A DNA stretch of 64,000 bases from Xanthobacter aminoxidans. Its GTDB lineage: Bacteria; Pseudomonadota; Alphaproteobacteria; Rhizobiales; Xanthobacteraceae. Numbering within the stretch: the first letter of the stretch is position 1; every line of letters begins with the position of its first letter. Under the pieces are notes generated by a model. That model was not told the origin of the DNA. It saw only the letters and a program-made list of their open reading frames with translations, and did not search any database. The position numbers and the translations under genes are program-made. Below are positions 56,909 through 64,000 of the stretch, piece after piece. The stretch is from assembly GCF_023571765.1 (NCBI RefSeq), contig NZ_JAMJXC010000002.1, forward strand, positions 124,001 to 188,000, given 5' to 3'.

Positions 56909-57627
56909 AGCGCGTCCTCGATGTCCACCCGCACGGAGAGCTGGTAGCCGCCGTTGCGCAGCGTCTTCAGGATCTGGAACGCGCCCTGGTCGCCGAGCTT
57001 GCGCCTGAGCCGGCTGACCAGCACATCCACAGAGCGGTCGAACGGGCCGGCCTCCCGGCCGCGGGTGATGTCGAGCAGCTGGTCGCGCGAGAGAATGCGG
57101 CCGGGCCGCTCCAGGAAGGCCATCAGCAGGTCGAACTCGGCCCCGGTGAGGGGCACCTCCGCGCCGTCCGCCGCCGTGACACGGCGCAGGTCCGGCTCGG
57201 CGCGGAAGCCGGCGAAGCCATAGGCGCGGACGGCGGAGGAGGCGGGATCGGTGACGCTGGTGCGCCGGAGGACAGCGCGGATGCGGGCCACCAGCTCCCG
57301 CGGATTGAATGGCTTGCCGAGATAGTCGTCCGCCCCGATCTCGAGGCCGATGATGCGGTCCACGTCTTCCTTCAGCGCGGTGAGCAGGATCACCGGGATC
57401 CGCGAACGGGCGCGCAGGGCGCGGCACAGATCGAGGCCGGAGGCGTCGGGCAGCATCAGGTCCAGCACCACGAAATCGATGCGCTGGGTGGTGAGCTTCT
57501 CTTCCATCTCCCGCCCGTCGCCGGCCGCCGTCACGCGGAAGCCCTGCGCGGCGAGATAGCGGCTGAGCAGCTTGCGGATTTCGAGATCGTCGTCGACGAC
57601 GAGAATATGCGGACCGTCCTGTTGCAC
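56905..57627 (-). CDS. OmpR-family response regulator
   Basis: 240 residues from a GTG at 57627, chosen because GGAGG lies five bases upstream and the length then fits the family; an ATG at 57702 gives 265 residues. Receiver domain [15 protein letters not shown] with D56 ([12 protein letters not shown]) and K in GKPFNPREL; winged-helix DNA-binding domain from about 140 ([40 protein letters not shown]). First gene of the two-component operon, divergent from the CpxP-like gene. Confidence 0.92.
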   Translation of the reverse strand: MQQDGPHILVVDDDLEIRKLLSRYLAAQGFRVTAAGDGREMEEKLTTQRIDFVVLDLMLPDASGLDLCRALRARSRIPVILLTALKEDVDRIIGLEIGADDYLGKPFNPRELVARIRAVLRRTSVTDPASSAVRAYGFAGFRAEPDLRRVTAADGAEVPLTGAEFDLLMAFLERPGRILSRDQLLDITRGREAGPFDRSVDVLVSRLRRKLGDQGAFQILKTLRNGGYQLSVRVDIEDAL

Positions 57628-57826
57628 CGGTTCCTCCGTTCGGGCCGATGCTAGCCCGCCTCCCGTGCCGCCGCACGCATCCGTGCTTCCCAGCATTGCC
57701 ACGGGGCGGCTGGCAACATTGCGTTACAAAATCCGCCCGGCAGGACATCTAACGATACCTCCCCGACCTCATTTGGCTACGAGCCGCCTCCATCCTCGCG
57801 TCAACCTGATGGACAGGAGGCACGCC

Positions 57827-58444
57827 ATGACGTGCAACACGCCGATGCCGAAGACGCCGCGCCAGAGTTTCCGGGCCCTCATCCTCGCCGGGGCGACCCT
57901 CGGCATTCTGGCCGTCGCGGGCTTCATCGTGTCCTCGCCGGGATACGCCAAGGTGGACGACCACATGCCCCCGCAGGACCAGTTCGCGGCCGGGCCGGAT
58001 AATCCGGCCATGCCCTTCGGTCCGCCGGGTCCTCCCGCCGCGCCCCGCGGCCCCGCTGGCGGTCCTCCCCCCGGCCCCATGGGCCTCGCCCGCAATCTCG
58101 CCGCCGCCGAAGCCGCCCTTGGTATCCGCGCCAACCAGCTCGACGCCTGGCGCGACTTCACCGATGCGCTGCAGGAGGCTTTGCCGCCCCCGCCACCGCC
58201 GCCTCAGCCCGGTGCCGCGCCGCTCTCCCTCGTCACCGCGTTCGGCGCGCGCAGCGAGGAGGCCGGCAAGGCCGGAACCCGGCTCCTCAAGGCCGTGGAC
58301 GCCCTGAAGACGCGCCTCTCGCCCGACCAGATCGAGAAGCTGGGCCGCCTCGAATTCGCACTTCTGCCACCGCCTCCGCCGCCCCCCGGCGGGCCGCTCG
58401 GTGGCCACCCCGATCACCTCCCGCCGCCCCCTGCGCGTCCGTGA
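57827..58444 (+). CDS. CpxP/Spy-like periplasmic protein, proline-rich
   Basis: 205 residues from the ATG at 57827 behind ACAGGAGG. N-terminal membrane or signal segment (about 16-38), then a Pro/Gly-rich stretch ([22 protein letters not shown]) and helical blocks [28 protein letters not shown] and [19 protein letters not shown], which recall the LTxxQ helices of CpxP/Spy chaperones. A polyproline tail ends it. Divergence from a two-component pair suggests an envelope-stress output, as cpxP is for CpxRA. Function inferred. Confidence 0.7.
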   Translation: MTCNTPMPKTPRQSFRALILAGATLGILAVAGFIVSSPGYAKVDDHMPPQDQFAAGPDNPAMPFGPPGPPAAPRGPAGGPPPGPMGLARNLAAAEAALGIRANQLDAWRDFTDALQEALPPPPPPPQPGAAPLSLVTAFGARSEEAGKAGTRLLKAVDALKTRLSPDQIEKLGRLEFALLPPPPPPPGGPLGGHPDHLPPPPARP

Positions 58445-58493
58445 GGTCACGAGAAGGAAGGGAATCTCGCCGCCCTTGATCTTCCCTTCCCCG

Positions 58494-58521
58494 CAGCGGG
58501 CGTGCCTCGGCACGCCCGCTG
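58494..58521 (+). terminator. Strong hairpin after the CpxP-like gene
   Basis: Perfect 12-bp stem (58494-58505 CAGCGGGCGTGC with 58510-58521) and 4-base loop. No T run follows, so it is either a weak terminator or an RNA-stability hairpin. A GGAAGGGA/TCCCTTCC inverted repeat precedes it (58457-58489). Confidence 0.55.
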
Positions 58522-58582
58522 TCCGCATTTCAGGACCCGTCCCAACCCGTCACACGCCTGTCGCGCGTTGCACCTATTGATC

Positions 58583-58596
58583 TGAAAACGGTTTCA
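58583..58596. promoter_or_regulatory. LacI-family operator
   Basis: TGAAAACGGTTTCA is a perfect palindrome that fits the LacI/GalR half-site pattern TGnAAnCGnTTnCA at every fixed position. It lies 30 bases before the lacI-family gene, so autoregulation and control of the ABC operon are likely. Confidence 0.8.
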
Positions 58597-58625
58597 CGCT
58601 CCATTGGAGCCCACCGGGGTCGGAC

Positions 58626-59687
58626 GTGCCGCGCATCGTCACCATCAGGACCGTCGCCGAGCGCGCAGGCTGCTCCATCGCGACGGTCAGCCGCGTCATC
58701 AACCGCTCGGCGCCGACCAGCGCCGAAGTTGAGGCCCGGGTCCGTGCGGCCATCGACGAGCTGGGTTTCCGCCCCAGCGAGATCGGCCGGGCGCTGAAGA
58801 CGCTCAAGACCCGCACCCTCGGCGTCCTGATCCCGAGCCTCACCAATCCGGTGTTCGCCGCCTCCGTGGCGGGGATGCAGGCGGCCGCCCGCGAGCGCCG
58901 CCACACCCTGCTCCTCACCGCCACCGATTACGACCCCGCCGCCGAGGCGGAGCTGGTGGAAACGCTGGTGGCGCAGAACGTGGCCGGCCTCGTGCTCACC
59001 GTCGCCTGCGCCGAGAACAACGCCACCCTCGACCTGCTGGAGGCGGAGAGCATCCCCTTCGTGCTCGTCCACAACGAGCCGGACACCGATGCCCGTGCCG
59101 CCGTCTGCGTGGACAATGCGGCGGCCACCTGCGCCCTCACCGAAGCGATGATCGCGGCCGGGCACCGCAACATCGCCTATCTCGCCGGCCGCTTCGCCAC
59201 CTCCGACCGTTCGCTCCGGCGCTATGAGGGCTATCGGGCGGCCATGGAGAAGGCCGGGCTCGATGCCACCGCGCCGCTGGAGCTCGACTATCTGGGCGAC
59301 GCGCCGAGCCACGCCGCCGCGCTCGCCGGGCTGTTCGGCGGCCTTTCCGCCCCCACCGCGGCGCTGTGCTCCAACGATCTGCTCGCCCTCTCCGTCATCG
59401 GCGCGCTGCGCGACCTCGGCATCCGCGTGCCGGACGACGTGTCGGTGGCCGGCTTCGACGGCATCGCCCTCGGCCGGGCCATGAGCCCGAGCCTCGCCAC
59501 CGTGGACACCCCCACCCGCCTGATGGGCGAGCGGGCCGTGGAGCTGCTGTTCGAGATGATCGAGACCGGCGCCGCCCCCCGCGTGGAGCGGCTGCCCTTC
59601 AGCCTGCGGTCCGGCGGCACCCTTGCCGCCGCGCCGAAGCGAACCCGCCGACCGGAACCCACCCCACCGTCCCTCCCCACCCCGTGA
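58626..59687 (+). CDS. LacI-family transcriptional regulator
   Basis: 353 residues from a GTG at 58626. The N-terminal helix-turn-helix TIRTVAERAGCSIATVSRVINRSAPTS and hinge helix ALKTLKTRTLGVLIPSL are typical. The periplasmic-binding-protein-like effector domain spans about 60-335 (GFDGIALGRAMSPSLATVD near 275-295). A Pro-rich tail follows. It is directly upstream of an ABC importer operon and has its own operator, so the effector is probably the imported compound or a product of it. Confidence 0.92.
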   Translation: MPRIVTIRTVAERAGCSIATVSRVINRSAPTSAEVEARVRAAIDELGFRPSEIGRALKTLKTRTLGVLIPSLTNPVFAASVAGMQAAARERRHTLLLTATDYDPAAEAELVETLVAQNVAGLVLTVACAENNATLDLLEAESIPFVLVHNEPDTDARAAVCVDNAAATCALTEAMIAAGHRNIAYLAGRFATSDRSLRRYEGYRAAMEKAGLDATAPLELDYLGDAPSHAAALAGLFGGLSAPTAALCSNDLLALSVIGALRDLGIRVPDDVSVAGFDGIALGRAMSPSLATVDTPTRLMGERAVELLFEMIETGAAPRVERLPFSLRSGGTLAAAPKRTRRPEPTPPSLPTP

Positions 59688-59695
59688 GGTCCGCC

Positions 59696-60724
59696 ATGCG
59701 TTCCCTCAAGACTCTTTCCGCCGCGACGCTTTCCGCCTTCGCGCTCGTCGCCGTGGCGGCCATCGCGCCCGCCCGGCCGGCCGCGGCGGCGGACGCCATC
59801 TGCTACAATTGCCCGCCCGAATGGGCCGACTGGGGCGCCATGCTGAAGGCCATCAAGGCCGACACCGGCATCGACGTGCCGCAGGACAACAAGAATTCCG
59901 GCCAGTCCCTCGCCCAGATCCTGGCCGAGAAGGCGAGCCCGGTGGCGGACGTGGCCTATCTCGGCGTCACCTTCGGCATCAAGGCGAAGGATGCCGGCGT
60001 CACCCAGCCCTATGAACCCAAGGGCTTCGCCGATATCCCCGAAGGCCTGAAGGACAAGGACGGCAACTGGTTCACCATCCATTCCGGCACGCTCGGCCTG
60101 TTCGTGAACAAGGATGCGCTGGGCGGCGCGCCGGTGCCGGCCTGCTGGGCGGACCTGCTGAAGCCCGAATACAAGGGCCTCGTCGGCTATCTCGACCCCA
60201 CCTCCGCCTTCGTGGGCTATGTGGGCGCGGTGGCGGTGAACGGCGCGCTGGGCGGCTCGTTCGACGACTTCAAGCCGGGCATCGAATACTTCAAGAAGCT
60301 CCAGGCCAACCAGCCCATCGTGCCCAAGCAGACGTCCTACGCCCGCGTGGTCTCCGGCGAGATCCCGATCCTGTTCGACTACGATTTCAACGCCTACCGC
60401 GCGAAGTACAACGAGAAGGGCAATTTCGCCTTCGTCATCCCCTGCGAGGGCTCCGTCGTCGTCCCCTATGTGATGACCATGGTGAAGGGCGCGCCGCACC
60501 CCGAGGCCGCCAAGAAGGTGCTCGACTACGTGCTCTCCGACAAGGGACAGGCCATGTGGGCCAAGGCCTACCTGCGCCCCGCCCGCAACATCACGCTGCC
60601 GCCGGAGATCGCCAGCCGCTTCCTGCCGGCCTCGGACTATGCCCGCGCCAAGCCGGTGGACTATGCCCGCATGGAGACCGCGCAGAAGGCCTTCTCCGAC
60701 GCCTACCTCAACAACGTGAAGTGA
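59696..60724 (+). CDS. ABC transporter periplasmic substrate-binding protein
   Basis: 342 residues. Signal peptide (about 1-32, AAAADAICYNC). Type II binding-protein fold as in iron, spermidine and phosphonate binders: WADWGAMLKAIKADTGIDV, LAQILAEKASPVADVAYLG, GTLGLFVNKDAL, and VVSGEIPILFDYDFNAYRAKYN. The genes that follow supply two permeases, an ATPase and a phosphodiesterase, so a phosphodiester or phosphonate ligand is plausible. The N-terminal C-x2-C pair in the mature end is unusual. Confidence 0.88.
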   Translation: MRSLKTLSAATLSAFALVAVAAIAPARPAAAADAICYNCPPEWADWGAMLKAIKADTGIDVPQDNKNSGQSLAQILAEKASPVADVAYLGVTFGIKAKDAGVTQPYEPKGFADIPEGLKDKDGNWFTIHSGTLGLFVNKDALGGAPVPACWADLLKPEYKGLVGYLDPTSAFVGYVGAVAVNGALGGSFDDFKPGIEYFKKLQANQPIVPKQTSYARVVSGEIPILFDYDFNAYRAKYNEKGNFAFVIPCEGSVVVPYVMTMVKGAPHPEAAKKVLDYVLSDKGQAMWAKAYLRPARNITLPPEIASRFLPASDYARAKPVDYARMETAQKAFSDAYLNNVK

Positions 60725-60745
60725 GGCGGGCGTTCGCCTGAAGCC

Positions 60746-61564
60746 ATGCACAGCGCCGATCGCCTCGCCCGCCTGTTCCTGCTGCCGCTGTTCCTGTTCG
60801 TGGCGGCCTTCTTCCTGCTGCCCATGGTGCGGCTCGTCGGCGTCGCGGGGTCCGGCCCCAACGGTATGGCGGAATATGTCGCCATCCTCACCAACCCGAG
60901 GCACTTCGCAACGCTGGTGGCGACCCTCGCCCTCTCGGCGGCGGTGACGGCGGCGACCCTCGCCATCGGCACCGTCGTCGCCCTGTTCCTCGCCCGCAAC
61001 CGCTTCTGGGGCCGGCCGCTGCTGGTCTCGTGCCTCACCCTGCCGCTGGCCTTTCCCGGCGTGGTGGTGGGCTTCATGGTGATCCTGCTGGCCGGCCGGC
61101 AGGGGCTGCTTTCCAGCCTTTCCATGGGCCTCGGCATGGGACGATGGGTGTTCGCCTATTCCATGGCCGGCCTGTTCGCCGGCTATGTCTATTTCTCGCT
61201 GCCGCGCGTGCTGGTGACGCTCATGGCCGCGGTCGAGAAGCTCGATCCGGCATTGGAGGAGGCGGCCCGCTCGCTCGGCGCGGGGCGCTTCGAGGTGCTG
61301 CGCGACGTGACCCTGCCCGGCATCGCCCCGGCGCTGATGGCCTCCGGCGCCATCGCCTTCGCCACCGCCATGGGGGCGTTCGGCACTGCCTTCACGCTGG
61401 CGACGCGCATCGATGTGCTGGCGATGACCATCTATACGGAGTTCACCCTGAACGCGAACTTCGCCACCGCGGCGGCCCTCTCCATCGCCCTCGGCCTCAT
61501 CACCTGGGCGGTGCTCGCCCTCTCGCGCAACCTCGCCGGTGGCGGCGTGGCGGCGGCGGGCTGA
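60746..61564 (+). CDS. ABC transporter permease 1
   Basis: 272 residues with six membrane helices. The ATPase-contact EAA loop is EEAARSLGAGRFEVLRDVTLPGIAPALMASGAIAFATAMGAFG (about 171-213). The family is that of spermidine, iron(III) and 2-aminoethylphosphonate permeases. It lies 21 bases after the binding protein gene. Confidence 0.9.
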   Translation: MHSADRLARLFLLPLFLFVAAFFLLPMVRLVGVAGSGPNGMAEYVAILTNPRHFATLVATLALSAAVTAATLAIGTVVALFLARNRFWGRPLLVSCLTLPLAFPGVVVGFMVILLAGRQGLLSSLSMGLGMGRWVFAYSMAGLFAGYVYFSLPRVLVTLMAAVEKLDPALEEAARSLGAGRFEVLRDVTLPGIAPALMASGAIAFATAMGAFGTAFTLATRIDVLAMTIYTEFTLNANFATAAALSIALGLITWAVLALSRNLAGGGVAAAG

Positions 61565-61573
61565 GGGCTATCC

Positions 61574-62361
61574 ATGAAAACCCACCGCCTCACCTTCGCC
61601 TTCCAGCTGTTCGTCACCCTGCTGGCGGCCGCCTTCCTGATGGTGCCGGCCGGCGCCTCCATCCTCGCCGGCTTCACCGCCAACTACTTCCGCGGCGTCT
61701 CCTCCGGCCTCACCCTGGATTGGGTGAAGCAGGTGCTGGCGCTCTATTCCGACACCATCTGGCTCTCCATCGGCATCGCGCTCGGCACCCTTGCGGCGAC
61801 GCTGGTCCTCGCCGTGCCCGCCGCCTGGGCGCTGGTGCGACGCCCCTCGCGCCTTGCCCGCATCGTGGAAGAGGTGGTGACGCTGCCGGTGGCGGTGCCC
61901 GGCCTTGCCTTGGCGCTGGCGCTCATCCTCGCTTATGGCGCCATCCGCGAGTTCCGCATGAGCCCGGCCTTCATCCTCACCGGCCACGTGCTCTACACCC
62001 TGCCCTTCATGCTGCGCGCGGTGATGGCGGTGCTTGCCGCCGTGGACATCCGCTCGCTGGAGGAAGGCGCGGCCTCGCTGGGCGCCTCGCCGCTGCAACG
62101 CTTCTTCCATGTGGTGCTGCCCAATGCGAAGGGTGGCATCCTCGCCGGGGCGCTGATGGTGGTGACGCTCTCCATCGGCGAGTTCAACCTCACCTGGATG
62201 CTGCACACCCCGCTGACCAAGACGCTGCCGGTGGGCCTCGCCGACAGCTACGCCTCCATGCGCCTCGAAATCGCGAGCGCCTACACGCTGGTCTTCTTCG
62301 TCATGATCGTGCCCCTGCTCCTCGCCCTCCAGCTGTTCGGCCGCACCACCGGGAGCGCGCG

Positions 62362-62365
<4 letters not shown>
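61574..62365 (+). CDS. ABC transporter permease 2
   Basis: 263 residues, six helices, and EAA loop EEGAASLGASPLQRFFHVVLPNAKGGILAGALMVVTLSIGEFNLTWML (about 162-209). It pairs with permease 1 to form the translocation path. The stop overlaps the ATPase start by four bases. Confidence 0.9.
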
Positions 62366-63402
<1,037 letters not shown>

Positions 63403-63405
63403 CCC

Positions 63406-64000
63406 ATGCTGATCGCCCAGCTCACCGACACCCACATCCGCCGCCCCGGCACACTCGCCTATGGGGTGGTGGACACCGCGACCTATCTGGAAGCGGCGGT
63501 GGCCCACATCCTGGCCCTCGACCCGCGCCCCGACGCGGTGATCGTCACCGGCGACCTGACCGATTTCGACGACCCGGAGGAATTTGCCCGCTTCCGCGCC
63601 ATCGTCGCGCCGCTCGGCCTGCCGCTGTTTCCCGTTCCCGGCAATCACGACAGCTCCGGCGGGCTGCTCAAGGCCTTCCCGGAGATCGCCGCGCGCTGCG
63701 CGGGTGGGCGCGTGAACTATGTGGTGGAGGATTTCCCGCTGCGGTTGGTGATGCTCGATTCCACCGTCTACGGCCGCCCCCATGGCACGCTGGGCGAAGA
63801 GGGCCTCGCCTTCCTCGATGCGACGCTGGCGGCAGCGCCGGACCGGCCGGCATTCGTCTGCGCCCACCATCCGCCGTTCCTCACCGGCATCCGCCACATG
63901 GACGTTCAGAACCTGTTCGACGCCGCGGCGCTGGAGGCTGTACTGCGGCGGCATCCGCAGGTCGTGGGCTTCACCTGCGGCCATGTGCATCGGGCGGTGA
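63406..64000 (+). CDS. Calcineurin-like phosphodiesterase, C-terminus outside window
   Basis: 198 residues are visible; the frame is open at the window end. The binuclear-metal motifs are complete: QLTDTH (D8, H10), VTGDLTD, PGNHDSS, CAHHPP and CGHVHRAV. It resembles GpdQ and CpdA type phosphodiesterases that cleave glycerophosphodiesters or cyclic nucleotides. No signal peptide, so it acts on imported material in the cytoplasm. Its operon place suggests that the ABC importer brings in a phosphodiester. Confidence 0.88.
   Translation, partial: MLIAQLTDTHIRRPGTLAYGVVDTATYLEAAVAHILALDPRPDAVIVTGDLTDFDDPEEFARFRAIVAPLGLPLFPVPGNHDSSGGLLKAFPEIAARCAGGRVNYVVEDFPLRLVMLDSTVYGRPHGTLGEEGLAFLDATLAAAPDRPAFVCAHHPPFLTGIRHMDVQNLFDAAALEAVLRRHPQVVGFTCGHVHRAV

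Overview
The window is GC-rich chromosomal DNA of an alphaproteobacterium, most likely from the Hyphomicrobiales, close to Azorhizobium or Xanthobacter. The evidence is the ubiE-ubiB pair, a compact 4.5S-type SRP RNA, a CtrA-type box, a sigma-54 gene beside lptB, a two-subunit molybdenum storage protein, and an uptake [NiFe]-hydrogenase cluster in the order hupSLC-DFGH-(IJ)-K-hypAB-hupR-hypCDE-hupE. As I recall it, that is the gene order described for Azorhizobium caulinodans. The mix of MoSto, Hup hydrogenase and RpoN suggests a nitrogen-fixing, H2-recycling organism. No nif gene is in the window, so this is inference.

Layout. 1-2.7 kb: two adjacent secreted cyanovirin-N-like proteins and an acyltransferase. 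2.9-8.2 kb: an RNase D-like exonuclease, then lptC-lptA, lptB and rpoN. 8.3-11.9 kb: a DUF2254 membrane protein, rplU-rpmA, a GNAT enzyme and rppH. 11.9-18.6 kb: a truncated-haemoglobin fusion, then a Cache-domain histidine kinase and an NtrC-type regulator lying downstream of an oxalate/formate-type transporter. The transporter has its own sigma-54 promoter and two upstream operator repeats. 18.6-23.4 kb: mosA/mosB, ubiB, ubiE and a small gene behind a CtrA-type box. 23.5-29.3 kb: a symporter-sensor hybrid kinase, an esterase, ohrR/ohr and the SRP RNA gene.

29.33-30.82 kb is a sharply AT-rich cassette. Sampled 60-base lines give about 30-38% G+C, against about 70% in the flanks. It holds two overlapping genes, a soluble 306-aa protein and a four-helix membrane protein, bounded by a 9-bp direct repeat. 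I recognise neither gene. It is the best candidate here for an undescribed system, possibly defence-related. It sits directly upstream of hupS, where A. caulinodans has (from memory) the H2-sensor genes hupTUV and hypF.

31.0-45.5 kb: the hydrogenase cluster, driven by a strong sigma-54 promoter before hupS and probably a second one before hupD. It covers the structural subunits (HupS, HupL, HupC), the protease HupD, chaperones, nickel/cyanide cofactor assembly (HypABCDE, without HypF), the regulator HupR and the membrane protein HupE. 45.6-55.5 kb is housekeeping: a kinase-fold phosphotransferase, Tex, TspO, a HIG1 protein, cobalamin adenosyltransferase, a rhomboid protease, EtfBA and 3-hydroxyacyl-CoA dehydrogenase. 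55.5-58.5 kb: an OmpR-type two-component pair divergent from a CpxP-like periplasmic protein. 58.6-64 kb: a LacI regulator, a complete ABC importer and a calcineurin-like phosphodiesterase cut by the window end. Terminator hairpins were found by eye. There are no tRNA, rRNA, CRISPR or insertion-sequence features that I can support.
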